Positions 1 to 9,095 of a stretch of DNA of 64,000 nucleotides are shown one piece after another. The translations under genes and the position numbers were made by a program. The notes below the pieces were generated by a model that saw only the letters and a list, made by a program, of their open reading frames with translations, did not search any database and was not told the DNA's origin. The stretch comes from Aphodosoma sp051870875. Lineage in GTDB: Bacteria > Bacteroidota > Bacteroidia > Bacteroidales > Paludibacteraceae. The stretch spans positions 1-64,000 of the forward strand of contig JBJECG010000029.1 of assembly GCA_051870875.1 (NCBI GenBank), in the 5' to 3' direction. How positions within the stretch are numbered: position 1 is the first letter of the stretch; each line of letters starts with the position of its first letter.

Positions 1-1088
1 TTGACCCTGACATGCGTGTTGCGGGGAAGCCGGGGCAGGCCGGTCAGATGCCGGCTGCCGCTCCACGGCGTGCCGCTTTCATCGGCAGGGATGCCTCCGA
101 TTTCAATCCCCACGGAATAGTTGAGGGGATCCCCCGTCCCGCCGCCTCCGCCGGCGGGACTGCCGTACTTGCCTTCCAGCAGGTATACGGTGGCCAGGAG
201 CTGCCTGCCCGAGGACGGCAGCCCCATGCCGCCTCCGCCGAAGGTCTTGGTGAAGACGTAGTAGCCGTTGTTCTGGCCGGCCGGGCCTTGTGCCGGCACG
301 TCGAAAGAGAGTATCTCCCTGACGCCGTCAGCGTCAGGCTGCCCGTACACTGCGTTGCGCGGCATGTAATACTCCCTGCCGAGCATGCGGTCTATTGTCA
401 GTTTTTTCACTGCAATGTTATCGTTCCCGCTCCTGTTTTCAAACACGAACGAGAATTTCACGGCCGCCCTTGTCACAAACAGGCTGCAGGAATGGTCCTG
501 TCCGGGCATCCATACCCGGTGGCACTCGTTCATGGGCAGAGGGCCGGAGAGTTCGTTGGATGATCCGCCGATAGTTACTATCAGACTGTCTACCTTGTCG
601 TAAGGGAAAGGTTTGTCCACCTCTATTATACCGTCGAACGAAGGAAACGGAATTGTACGGGTGTTACCATCTATTATCTCGGTAAGACCTTCGTTGACAA
701 AAAGGTATATTTTTTTCATCTCTTCCGTTACGACCTTGAATTTTTGGCTGTTCCATCTTTCGACCGCCAGGCCGGAGTCTTCCATAAAGTTTATGAAGGA
801 GTTGTGTTCGACCGTTCCGTCAGGGCGCACGATGACAATGCGCAGAGTCTGCATTTTCTCATTGTCGTTTTCCGCTTCGCTTCCGGCAGCCGGCACCATG
901 CTGTATGGCATGACATTGCTGACGGACGGCATTGTCCCGGCATCGTACACCGATACCGAGATATTGAGGTTTGCCATGCCGGATTCCGGACTCACCGGCG
1001 GTTCTACCGCTCCGCCGTCGCATCCGGTGGCAACGGAAGCCACAAGGCACAGTATTGTAATGTATATGTATGCGAAATAGTATTTCAT
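1..1088 (-). CDS. Accessory fimbrial lipoprotein, 3'-truncated by window edge
   Basis: The frame runs from the ATG at 1088 to the window edge without a stop (about 362 codons visible). The N-terminus is a type II signal peptide ending in VATGC, with the lipid-accepting Cys at residue 23. The part near the edge has the RNTHVRV ending seen in FimB/Mfa2-like domains. It starts 1 bp after the stop of the Mfa2-like gene, so it is the last visible gene of the fimbrial operon. In related operons this position holds accessory or tip subunits that ride on the fimbrial shaft, and I infer that role here. The C-terminal part is unusually GC-rich and has glycine runs (five Gly in a row). The family is not certain. 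Confidence 0.75.
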   Translation of the reverse strand, partial: MKYYFAYIYITILCLVASVATGCDGGAVEPPVSPESGMANLNISVSVYDAGTMPSVSNVMPYSMVPAAGSEAENDNEKMQTLRIVIVRPDGTVEHNSFINFMEDSGLAVERWNSQKFKVVTEEMKKIYLFVNEGLTEIIDGNTRTIPFPSFDGIIEVDKPFPYDKVDSLIVTIGGSSNELSGPLPMNECHRVWMPGQDHSCSLFVTRAAVKFSFVFENRSGNDNIAVKKLTIDRMLGREYYMPRNAVYGQPDADGVREILSFDVPAQGPAGQNNGYYVFTKTFGGGGMGLPSSGRQLLATVYLLEGKYGSPAGGGGGTGDPLNYSVGIEIGGIPADESGTPWSGSRHLTGLPRLPRNTHVRV

Positions 1089-1089
1089 T

Positions 1090-2103
1090 TTACATTTCAA
1101 CATCGTCTATTCTCACTGTCCAGTCGTTTATCTTAATCTCTGTTTCCACCCACAGACCGTTTTCAAGGAAAAATACCACCGACCATTCACTTTCGCGGTC
1201 GAGAAACTCCTGTGCCTTCATCTGTGCGTAGAGCTCGCTTCTGAGCATGAGCAGGTACTTGTTCAGAGGGATGTTCATTATCTCCCTTTTGTCCTTGACA
1301 TTGGTTATGACGAGTTTTGGTGAAGTGCCTGTAGTTAGCCTCGAAGTGGAGAACTCTGCGTATGCACCTATCACTTCTTCACCGCCGGTGGTCATGCCAA
1401 GCAGTGTCTCGCCTGTAACCCACGGCTCGTAAGTGATTCCTCCGTTGGGTATGACCGTATTGTCCCACGCAAACAGGGTGTTGTCATCGGTTATGCTGAA
1501 ACTGAATTCTTCGGCTTTTACGGGCTGACCGTTGACTTGCTGGAGCACTATGCGCACGTTATTGGTGTTTTTCTTCAATTCCACCGTGCCGGCACGATAC
1601 AGATCGGCGGTTTCGAGAGTCAGGGTACCCCAAAACAAATCATGCAGTTTCTCGTTTACGGAAGCTGTTCTCGCCTTGCCTGCTTTCATCAAGACTTTCA
1701 TATCCTCCATCCTGACATCGGCTGCCGGAGCATCGACAAATTCAAAAGAACTTCTGTCGCACTGCATGCCGCCATAGACCAGAAACCAGTATGTCCCCTG
1801 TTCAAGATCAAGATTCATGCGGTATGACTCGTCCTGAAGTTCTGCGCCTTGTACATCATGTCTTTCGATAAAAACGCCGTCTTCATCATAAACCAATACG
1901 GTAAGACAATCCACCTTTTTGTGAAAGGCGTTGGCATACTCCATGTTGTAGTCGTAGATGAAGCGGAGCGACACACCATGCGGACACGGGGGAAGGTCTT
2001 CGAAGAAGCTTTCGCAGGAGGAAAGAAACACCGCAGCCGCCAGGACAACAAACTTTGCTGTCCCGGTGACTGTGGATATTATATTCTGTCCTGAAAATTT
2101 CAT
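1090..2103 (-). CDS. FimB/Mfa2-family fimbrial anchor subunit
   Basis: A 337-residue lipoprotein with lipobox FLSSC (Cys30). Right after it comes the hallmark of FimB/Mfa2 proteins: PCPHGVSLRFIYDYNMEYAN, followed by a short stretch on hardware-like beta strands (DCLTVLVYDEDGVF). In Porphyromonas gingivalis Mfa2 anchors the short fimbriae in the outer membrane and limits their length. The gene follows the major subunit gene by 68 bp and is followed after 1 bp by the accessory lipoprotein gene, so co-expression is very likely. Length is normal for the family. Confidence 0.9.
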   Translation of the reverse strand: MKFSGQNIISTVTGTAKFVVLAAAVFLSSCESFFEDLPPCPHGVSLRFIYDYNMEYANAFHKKVDCLTVLVYDEDGVFIERHDVQGAELQDESYRMNLDLEQGTYWFLVYGGMQCDRSSFEFVDAPAADVRMEDMKVLMKAGKARTASVNEKLHDLFWGTLTLETADLYRAGTVELKKNTNNVRIVLQQVNGQPVKAEEFSFSITDDNTLFAWDNTVIPNGGITYEPWVTGETLLGMTTGGEEVIGAYAEFSTSRLTTGTSPKLVITNVKDKREIMNIPLNKYLLMLRSELYAQMKAQEFLDRESEWSVVFFLENGLWVETEIKINDWTVRIDDVEM

Positions 2104-2171
2104 GTTGTTTCTATATCTATAAAGATGAAGTTTTGCTTGTCCGGATATGGACGCGAATCCGAATGTCCGAA

Positions 2172-4061
2172 TCAGAATTCGATATCATTTTCACGTACTA
2201 CCCACGGCAATACTTCCACTTCGACTGTGATATACCGTTCGCTGGTTTCGTCCGGATCTTCCGGATCAAGCGGATCAGGGTTGTTGTCCTGTATGCGCGG
2301 GTAACCTATCTTGGATATTTTGGTGACTGCAAGTTTGTAGACGTTGTTGCGGACAGTGGCAAATTCCATAATACCCATAGTATTGTTGTCGTTATTGTTT
2401 CTATGGTGGATCCAATAATAGTAGTAGAAGTAGTAACCGGTACCTTCATCTTCGTCACTACTTGCCTGGTAAAGTGTGAAACCGGCTGCTGTTGCCGCCT
2501 TGCGGAAGTCGGCAAGTGCATTGTCTACGCCTGAATTGTTATCCAAGGCAGTCATCAGCTGATTATAGTAATATAGCGGAGCATTGTCCATACCTTCCGG
2601 TGTTTCGTTCACAGCACGGTAAAGTGCCGTTTGTGCACTTTCGTCATAATCAGTACTTTTCTTTATGCCGTTTTCCCAGCCTACATAAATCTGGTTCTGG
2701 AACATGAACAGGATAGGATATGTGTTGGAACCAACCTCATAAACGTAATCTCCGGTCTTGTCATACGTGCCGGAGATGGCTTTGTAAAGATCGTTGTCTG
2801 TTGCCAAATCAGTACCGGCAAGAAGCTTGCCTTTGAATACAACGCCTGTAGAATATGCAGACACCTGTTTGTCTGCGGCATGTATTGTGTTTTCGGTTAT
2901 ATAACGCCATACATGATATCCTGCCTTACTGTAATCGTCATTGTCTTCCGTCTGATTCAATACATCGTTCAAACGCCAATTGTCCCATTGGGTACGTGTG
3001 TTGTCATCGATCTTGCCGTTGTTGTTGAAAAGCGGGTATTCAAACATATTGTGCAGCTGTGCATTGTCAGGATCGTTCATTTTGGTAGCTGCATCGACAT
3101 CCATTACAAAATTGTCCGTTTCAAGGTCAAGCAGTGTGACAGTACTGGCAGCTGTTCCGTTATTGTCGGCAGCCATGTGACGTAAGTAGTAGAATGAATT
3201 GCTCATGTTGACGAGACCCATTCTTACCAATTGTACGTTCATGAAGTCTTTTCCGTTTTCCTGGCTGATTTTATAGGTGTTTTCCGGGGTTGAATCGCCG
3301 CTGCCATCTTTGAAGTCGAGACGGGCAACCGAACGTTCAACTTTAATTGCGCCACGGTCGGTGTAATTGTCAACGGCACCGTTGTTGCTTGAACTCAAGT
3401 TGAAAGCTCTGCTTTCAGAATTGTATTGATTCCACTGTGACAACTGTGACGGCAATTCCCTCGTTTCTATCTTATAATTTGACATGAGGAATTGTCCGGC
3501 TTTCCATATTGATGCGTTTCTTTTGAACTCAGAATTGGGATCATCGGTATTTGTATAGTATAAATCGGTCCAACTGTTGCCTGTGGTAGATGTAGTTATA
3601 TGGTTTTTCAGGTGTTCTGTAGGGTTACAGAAGACGAATACACGGATGCCGTTTTGATACTCGGATTTTATATTTCCGTTTGCATCGTAAAATTTGGCTA
3701 TACCGGTCTGGTCAAACTTTGCCGTGACATTCAAGTTTGCACTTGTGGTTTTGTTTTCGGCAATGCTGTGCAGAAAGTAATTGTTGTTATTGTCGGCAAG
3801 GACCAGCAGTATTTCCTTTACTTGGTTCTCAGCGTCAGATCCGACTTCTGTAATATCAGGAGCTTTTGCATAGCCGGGTGCATGATTGACGTTGCCTTTA
3901 GTAGGCAGAGATACGCTTATGCTCATGTAGGCAGGTGTTCCCGGCTCAATTTCCGGCCTGTCCGTTACATTGTTTCCCTTGTTTTCACATCCGGTGGCCA
4001 AACCGGCAATGAATACGGCTGTTGCCAAAGTCCGAATGGCGGTGTTGAATTTTGTTTTCAT
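2172..4061 (-). CDS. Mfa1-type major fimbrial subunit
   Basis: A 629-residue lipoprotein precursor (lipobox LATGC, Cys25). The order after the signal peptide is the short beta-rich N-terminal domain (SISVSLPTKG, then EILLVLADNNNN), a long Asn/Asp-rich pilin body, and a C-terminal strand ending VLPWVVRENDIEF, matching the Mfa1-type C-terminus (VxPW...DNDIxF). In the P. gingivalis model such subunits are exported as lipoproteins, trimmed by a trypsin-like protease and polymerised by donor-strand exchange. The gene lies between the DUF3868 gene (51 bp) and the Mfa2-like gene. It is longer than P. gingivalis Mfa1 (about 560 residues). The subfamily call is by motif only. Confidence 0.88.
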   Translation of the reverse strand: MKTKFNTAIRTLATAVFIAGLATGCENKGNNVTDRPEIEPGTPAYMSISVSLPTKGNVNHAPGYAKAPDITEVGSDAENQVKEILLVLADNNNNYFLHSIAENKTTSANLNVTAKFDQTGIAKFYDANGNIKSEYQNGIRVFVFCNPTEHLKNHITTSTTGNSWTDLYYTNTDDPNSEFKRNASIWKAGQFLMSNYKIETRELPSQLSQWNQYNSESRAFNLSSSNNGAVDNYTDRGAIKVERSVARLDFKDGSGDSTPENTYKISQENGKDFMNVQLVRMGLVNMSNSFYYLRHMAADNNGTAASTVTLLDLETDNFVMDVDAATKMNDPDNAQLHNMFEYPLFNNNGKIDDNTRTQWDNWRLNDVLNQTEDNDDYSKAGYHVWRYITENTIHAADKQVSAYSTGVVFKGKLLAGTDLATDNDLYKAISGTYDKTGDYVYEVGSNTYPILFMFQNQIYVGWENGIKKSTDYDESAQTALYRAVNETPEGMDNAPLYYYNQLMTALDNNSGVDNALADFRKAATAAGFTLYQASSDEDEGTGYYFYYYYWIHHRNNNDNNTMGIMEFATVRNNVYKLAVTKISKIGYPRIQDNNPDPLDPEDPDETSERYITVEVEVLPWVVRENDIEF

Positions 4062-4112
4062 TGTTTCTTGAGATTGTGTTGTTTGTTGTTTTATTTTGTT
4101 AGTTGTTTTTTG

Positions 4113-5627
4113 TCAGTCGTTTCCTTCGGGCGCAGACAACTGCCCGTCCGTTTGTTGTTTATTGTTTTGTTTTCCCTCCAATCTTTCGAGTACCACGGCT
4201 GCTTTATCCAGTCCGGCTTCAAGAGCCGCAGACATAAACTTGCGTGCGGCAATGTAGTCTTCGGTTTTTACAGCCAGCACACCTCGGGCGTAGACGGCCT
4301 CGGGCGATTTTCCGGTTTTTTCAAGATAGCGTCCTGCCGCTGTGTAGTCACCTCGGCGGATGGCTGCATTGGCAGCGTTGAGGTTTGCCGCAGTGTCTTG
4401 CGGGAACATGCGCACAGCAATTTCAAACACTTCGGAAAATTCGTCGCTGCCTGGTTCATAGTCCTGTGCTACGAGGTATATTTCGTTCAGGCTGAGTTTT
4501 TGCGGTTCTTCATAGAGCAGACGGCGTATTTCGGCGGTATCCGTGTAAGTGCGCACGGTGTATGATATGCGGTAGTCGGTATGACGGAGGGAAGGATAAC
4601 AGGCTTCAAGCAGGAAACTGTACTCCTGCGGATAGGTCTGCCTGATTTTCTGCTCTTTGTCATCAGGATCCGCATCGGAGTCAATGATGTCGAGTATCTC
4701 ATTGCGGTGGCCGATGTTTGAATTTTCGACAAACAGGCGTAGGCCTGCCCAGTCCTCAGGTTCGTATTCCGTTGTTATCACGCCATCATCGAATTTGTAC
4801 AGATACTGCATATACCGTTTGAGGGCGGCTGTACGGCCTTTGGCCAATTCTGTATTGTGTGCGTACGTGGCTTCGGGCGAAGCATAGCCTTTGAACCAGA
4901 CCGATGTGATGACTATGTCGGCATCATTACGGACAGTGTCTATGGTGTGCTTGATTCTGGCCAGTTCGGTGGCATTCTGACGGTAGTCTGACCGTATGTC
5001 GGTTTGGTTGACCGGGAAGTCTATGTATGCCGACCCCTCGATTGAACGCTGCTTGCTGAGTTCCGCCTCCGGTGTCACGAATATAAGTTCCGGAAAGAAC
5101 TGCTCGTCGTGCCGGCCCAATATGCCCTCTTCATCAGACAGTTTCTTCTTGCAGCATCCGCAGTCCTTGCGGTACAGCGATACGGTGGCACCGTCCATCC
5201 AGTCGGCATACGGGAGTGTCTTGCGGTACTTTATGCTGTCTGGTTTCTGTCTGGCACGGTGTGTGATTTCGTTTTCATTGCCGGAAAGCATGTTCTTTTC
5301 ATTGCGCAGATAATAGAAATAGCGCCGTCTGCCATAAATGCCTATAGGATCCATCTCTACCGAATCTTTTCCGTTGGACAGGCGGGGAGTAAGCAATACA
5401 GCCCGGTTTGACTTGACATTGAGTTTTTTGAGATTCACGACCATGTCGACAACCATATAGTCGCCTACGTGTTCGACGGTGAAATCACCGACAGAGATCC
5501 CCGTCACAACGGAAGTGTCTTTTTTGCCGGCCGGCACGGTATCCGTTGCATTGGAAGCAAAACCGAACGGAGCGATGCAAAAAACAGACAGCAGAACAGG
5601 TATAATATGTTTCATCGTATTCATCAT
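4113..5627 (-). CDS. DUF3868 protein with OmpA-like domain, fimbrial operon
   Basis: About 504 residues. I chose the ATG at 5627 (next ATG at 5624) because the longer frame begins with TTG inside the upstream gene, whereas 5627 sits 1 bp after that gene's stop and starts a good signal peptide (MMNTMKHIIPVLLSVFCIAP). The N-terminal part (about residues 35-170) is the DUF3868 beta domain with a Cys-rich CGCC motif. The middle (about 200-280) resembles an OmpA-type peptidoglycan-binding fold (AYIDFPVNQTDIRSDY, later GYASPEATYAHNTELAKGR). The C-terminal third is helical and TPR-like. DUF3575 and DUF3868 genes accompany Mfa-type fimbrial genes across Bacteroidales; a role in envelope attachment or assembly is inferred. 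Confidence 0.85.
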   Translation of the reverse strand: MMNTMKHIIPVLLSVFCIAPFGFASNATDTVPAGKKDTSVVTGISVGDFTVEHVGDYMVVDMVVNLKKLNVKSNRAVLLTPRLSNGKDSVEMDPIGIYGRRRYFYYLRNEKNMLSGNENEITHRARQKPDSIKYRKTLPYADWMDGATVSLYRKDCGCCKKKLSDEEGILGRHDEQFFPELIFVTPEAELSKQRSIEGSAYIDFPVNQTDIRSDYRQNATELARIKHTIDTVRNDADIVITSVWFKGYASPEATYAHNTELAKGRTAALKRYMQYLYKFDDGVITTEYEPEDWAGLRLFVENSNIGHRNEILDIIDSDADPDDKEQKIRQTYPQEYSFLLEACYPSLRHTDYRISYTVRTYTDTAEIRRLLYEEPQKLSLNEIYLVAQDYEPGSDEFSEVFEIAVRMFPQDTAANLNAANAAIRRGDYTAAGRYLEKTGKSPEAVYARGVLAVKTEDYIAARKFMSAALEAGLDKAAVVLERLEGKQNNKQQTDGQLSAPEGND

Positions 5628-5628
5628 T

Positions 5629-6213
5629 TTAAAACAGATAAACAAAATTGACGGCTGTTTTTGTCAGGCCGAAGTAATGGTGCGGATAATTTTCACGGAT
5701 TTTTGTGCCGCATTCGGCACAAGGGAATATATCTGACCGGGTATATGAATATCCTATGCCCAGTTCGAGTTCGAAATTCCAATGCCGGTTCAGAATCCAG
5801 GCATATCCGTAAGCCACACCCGCACCTGCAAACCATCCCTGGTAGCGCGAAGCGGCCAACTTTCGTGCATCGGTGCCAAGAAAATTGTAATGTACGTTTA
5901 TGCCACCCATATTGTATTGTCCGCCATGTATATGCAAGCCGAGAAAGTGTCCGGAAAAACGGTCGCAAAACCAATAGCGGGCTTCGGGCTGTACCAGCCA
6001 GTGCTTCCATCTGCGCTGTACGGGCAGAGTCCAGCCGTTGAAATTACCGGAAATATCAAGAGTCCAACGGGGAGCAAGCCCGACCTCAATTCCAAGATTG
6101 GGCGAGAGTGCCGCATCATAAAGCAGGTTGGTCTTGATAGCCGCCTTTTGTGCGAAGACTGTCTGACACAGTCCTGCCAAGACAACTGAAATGAGTAAAA
6201 TAATCCGTTTCAT
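5629..6213 (-). CDS. DUF3575 outer-membrane protein, first gene of fimbrial operon
   Basis: 194 residues, with a signal peptide (MKRIILLISVVLAGLCQTVF then AQ) followed by the DUF3575 pattern AAIKTNLLYDAALSPNLGIE and alternating beta strands ending in an aromatic residue (NFVYLF), typical of a small outer-membrane barrel. It is the promoter-proximal gene of the fimbrial operon and is followed by the DUF3868 gene after 1 bp. Known proteins of this family are found beside Mfa-type fimbriae, but their exact role is not settled. No TAnnTTTG element is visible just upstream. Confidence 0.88.
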   Translation of the reverse strand: MKRIILLISVVLAGLCQTVFAQKAAIKTNLLYDAALSPNLGIEVGLAPRWTLDISGNFNGWTLPVQRRWKHWLVQPEARYWFCDRFSGHFLGLHIHGGQYNMGGINVHYNFLGTDARKLAASRYQGWFAGAGVAYGYAWILNRHWNFELELGIGYSYTRSDIFPCAECGTKIRENYPHHYFGLTKTAVNFVYLF

Positions 6214-6909
6214 TATTTGACAATATTCTACTTATGTAAATGAATAAACAATGGCAGTCTATCTTTATCGGTGTTGCCATTATTGGTGTTAAAAACTGTA
6301 GCGTCAAATGCAAATAATATTTAATACCCAAACGTGCATAGTGTAATGACACAATTACGCAGGGATTGCATTTCCGGCTTTTTGTCAGTAATAAATCAAT
6401 TGTAATGTCAGCAAACCAGTTTCGGCAGTTTGCAAAAGAAAAAGAAATGACTAATAAACCGGATAAATGTAAAATGTCTTATAATCAATTATATAATCGT
6501 TATTATAATCTATCGTTTACATTGACAGCTATGAATATGACGGCATGTTTGGCATGCCTTTTTTCATATCGTTGTGGCTTAATTATCGCACTGGCAAATT
6601 TATATAAAAATTACCCCCCCATAGTTAAAAAACAGTAATTATATCTATATATTATTACTTTCAAAAGCCTTTATAGAATACCTGTATTGGATGTTGGACT
6701 GTTCCTGTATGGTGTTTGACCACATTGCAGTGTTTTGTCTTTTTTCGAGCCAACCTGAACAAAACATATATCAGGCACCAATTAGGCATTGTGTTACAAG
6801 GCGGCATAAAAGGCAGTGCGGCATATCAAAACTTGTATTTTGATATGCCGCACTGCCTTGTCCCGGCTTTCGGACAGTATGTGTTATGAGGCCTTACTGA
6901 ATGTCCGTA
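6214..6909. other. AT-rich intergenic region upstream of fimbrial operon
   Basis: About 700 bases lie between the fimbrial operon start and the end of dpp5. Apart from the dpp5 terminator (6810-6859) I see no gene that I trust. A short frame starting at the ATG 6405 could encode about 77 residues with one hydrophobic stretch, but it has no homology that I recognise and poor codon bias. A run of seven C lies at 6614-6620. I looked for CAAAnnTA (a minus-strand TAnnTTTG) near 6214-6330 and found none, so the fimbrial promoter is not obvious. Confidence 0.5.
6810..6859 (-). terminator. Perfect 22-bp hairpin, terminator of dpp5
   Basis: Arms 6810-6831 and 6838-6859 are perfect inverted repeats with a six-base loop. 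On the minus strand the stem is followed by a short T run, placing it about 50 bp after the dpp5 stop codon. Confidence 0.75.
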
Positions 6910-9018
6910 TCATTGCTTTTCAGTATCTTTCAGCCAACGGTCAAGCCAGTTGAAGAAACGCCGCTGCCATAGGATGCCGTTTTGCGGCTGTAGTACCCAG
7001 TGGTTTTCGTCTGGAAAAATGAGAAGTTCGGCAGGAATACCGCGCAGACGGGCTGCATTGTATGCGCTCATACCTTGTGATGCCAATATACGGTAGTCTT
7101 TTTCACCGTGGACAACGAGAATAGGGGTGTCCCATTTGTCTACGAAGAGATGCGGCGAATTGGCGTAAGTCTCTTTTGTAGAAGGATCCCAATACGGACC
7201 TCCGAGATCCCAGTTGACAAAGAACATCTCTTCAGTTTCCAGATACTGCTGTTCGAGATTGAACATGCCATCGTGGGCAATGAATGCCTTGAAACGCTGG
7301 TTGTGATGACCGGCCATCCAGTATACAGAGTAACCGCCGAATGAGGCACCTACACAACCGAGACGGGTGCTGTCTACATACGGTTCGGCGGCGATGGTGT
7401 CGATGGCAGAGAAATAGTCGCGCATACACTGGCCTCCGTAGTCTTTTGAGATGGCTTCGAGCCATTCCTGACCGAAACCTACAAGACCCCGGCGGTTGGG
7501 TGCAACGATGATGTAGTCGTTTGAAGCCATGATACGGAAGTTCCAACGGTAGCTCCAGAACTGGCTTACAGGACTTTGGGGACCGCCCTGGCAATAGAGT
7601 AGTGTCGGGTATTTCTTGTTTGGATCGAAGTCTACAGGATATATGACCCAGGTCAGCATCTGTTTGCCGTCGGTAGTGGCAATCCAGCGCGGCTCTACAC
7701 GGTTTGGTTTGAGCTGGTCGAGGATATGCTGGTTCTCATGTGTGATTTGGGTCTGTATGCCCGTAGACGGATCGATATTGTAAATGTCGTTCGGTTCCAT
7801 CATCGAATGGCGTACACCGATTATGCGGTCGCCACAGAGGGCTATTTGTTCGTAATCGTGCTGACCTTCGGTGAGGCAGGTGAATGTTTTGTTTGCAATG
7901 TCGGCTTTGTAGATTTGGGTGCAACCGTGGTGGCAGCTTACTATGTAAATGTTTGCGCTTTCGGCATCCCATTGTAGGGAACCCGAATTCTGGTCGAAAC
8001 CGACGGAAATGTCTGTACGCTCCATAGTGGTGAGGTCGGCTATGAAGAGGCGGTTTTTGTCGCTTTCGTAACCGTCGTGTTCCATGCTTTCCCAAGCTAT
8101 GTATTTGCCGTCTGAAGAGAATGTCGGGTTGATGTCGTAACCCATATTTCCTTCACTGACGTTTGCCACGGTTTTGCTTTGTGCTATGTCGTATAGATAG
8201 ATGTCGGAATTGGTGGAGAGGGCATAAGCCTGTCCGGAAAGTTTTTTACAGGTGTATGCAATGGTTTTGCCGTCAGGCGAGAAAGCTATCTGCTCTGCGC
8301 CACCGAAAGGTTTCATGGGACATTCAAACGGTTCGCCTGCTATGATGTCGCGTTCGTTGGAGAGGGTCTCGCCGTCATAGTCGCATAGGAACGGGTGTGG
8401 GATTTCGGTTACCCATTCGTCCCAGTGTTTGTACATGAGATCTTCCACTATGATCCCCGATGTTTTGTCAAGGTCGGCATAACGGTCTTGGGTGGTTTCG
8501 CCCCATTTTACGCCGCACACCAATATGACCTGTCTGCTGTCAGGAGAGTAGAGGTAATCCATTATGCCGCCTTGGCGGTCGGAAATCTGTGTGCGGCCTG
8601 TACCGTCGGGATTCATTTCCCAAAGCTGCATCGAGCCGGATTCGGTGCTCATGAATGCAATTCTGGCCCCGTTTTTCACCCAACGGGCATTGAATTCTCC
8701 CCGTTTGGTCTTGGTGATTTGCTGCTGGCCTGTACCGTCGGGGTTGACGGTAAACAGTTCGCGGTTGCTGCGGTTTTGTCTGACATCATAGTAGCTGACA
8801 CCATACAGCACATGATTGCCGTCAGGCGAGACCTGAATGTCGGAAAGGCGTCCGAAAGCCCACAATATTTCTGGAGTCATGCGTCCGTCGCTGACAGAAA
8901 CATCGTGTCTGCCGATATAATCCGGATCAGTACTCTGGTCTGTCATTTCACTTTTCTGGGATGAACACGCAGTCAAAGATGCAGCCAACATAAGAGTTGC
9001 CATTGTTTTGAATTTCAT
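6910..9018 (-). CDS. dpp5: Dipeptidyl-peptidase 5-like S9 family serine peptidase
   Basis: A 702-residue lipoprotein starting at the ATG 9018 (lipobox LTAC, Cys18); a longer in-frame extension to 9114 is Asn-rich and looks like untranslated leader. The N-terminal two thirds form a beta-propeller of PD40/WD40-like repeats (SPDGNHVLYG, NPDGTGRTQIS, SPDGKTIAYTCK). The C-terminal alpha/beta-hydrolase has the nucleophile in GASFGGYS (Ser559), Asp641 in HGEKDYRI and His673 in DENHWVLQ. Stretches such as DLMYKHWDEWV and YCQGGPQ match P. gingivalis DPP5, which releases dipeptides with hydrophobic P1 residues in the periplasm. It lies 77 bp after the phosphopantetheinyl transferase gene and may be cotranscribed. 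Confidence 0.92.
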   Translation of the reverse strand: MKFKTMATLMLAASLTACSSQKSEMTDQSTDPDYIGRHDVSVSDGRMTPEILWAFGRLSDIQVSPDGNHVLYGVSYYDVRQNRSNRELFTVNPDGTGQQQITKTKRGEFNARWVKNGARIAFMSTESGSMQLWEMNPDGTGRTQISDRQGGIMDYLYSPDSRQVILVCGVKWGETTQDRYADLDKTSGIIVEDLMYKHWDEWVTEIPHPFLCDYDGETLSNERDIIAGEPFECPMKPFGGAEQIAFSPDGKTIAYTCKKLSGQAYALSTNSDIYLYDIAQSKTVANVSEGNMGYDINPTFSSDGKYIAWESMEHDGYESDKNRLFIADLTTMERTDISVGFDQNSGSLQWDAESANIYIVSCHHGCTQIYKADIANKTFTCLTEGQHDYEQIALCGDRIIGVRHSMMEPNDIYNIDPSTGIQTQITHENQHILDQLKPNRVEPRWIATTDGKQMLTWVIYPVDFDPNKKYPTLLYCQGGPQSPVSQFWSYRWNFRIMASNDYIIVAPNRRGLVGFGQEWLEAISKDYGGQCMRDYFSAIDTIAAEPYVDSTRLGCVGASFGGYSVYWMAGHHNQRFKAFIAHDGMFNLEQQYLETEEMFFVNWDLGGPYWDPSTKETYANSPHLFVDKWDTPILVVHGEKDYRILASQGMSAYNAARLRGIPAELLIFPDENHWVLQPQNGILWQRRFFNWLDRWLKDTEKQ

Positions 9019-9095
9019 GTCGTTTGAATTATTATTATTGTTTTGTTTTTTCTTGTAGTTCGGAATTATCGGATGGATTGGGGGCAGTACGTAGA

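Noticed and set aside
12..1136. Several plus-strand frames opposite the fimbrial lipoprotein gene
   Set aside because: They mirror the minus-strand gene, whose translation shows a clear lipoprotein signal and fimbrial motifs.
4113..5645. TTG start at 5645 for the DUF3868 gene
   Set aside because: It would overlap the upstream gene by 17 bases and put a polar stretch before the signal peptide; the ATG at 5627 fits better.
6366..6638. Plus-strand frame of about 90 codons (77 from the first ATG) with one hydrophobic stretch
   Set aside because: Begins with a non-ATG codon, lies in very AT-rich DNA, and has no recognisable family, promoter or neighbours; kept only as a remark on the region.
6214..6909. 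Invertible promoter upstream of the fimbrial operon
   Set aside because: I searched for flanking inverted repeats of 10 bp or more other than the terminator and found none.
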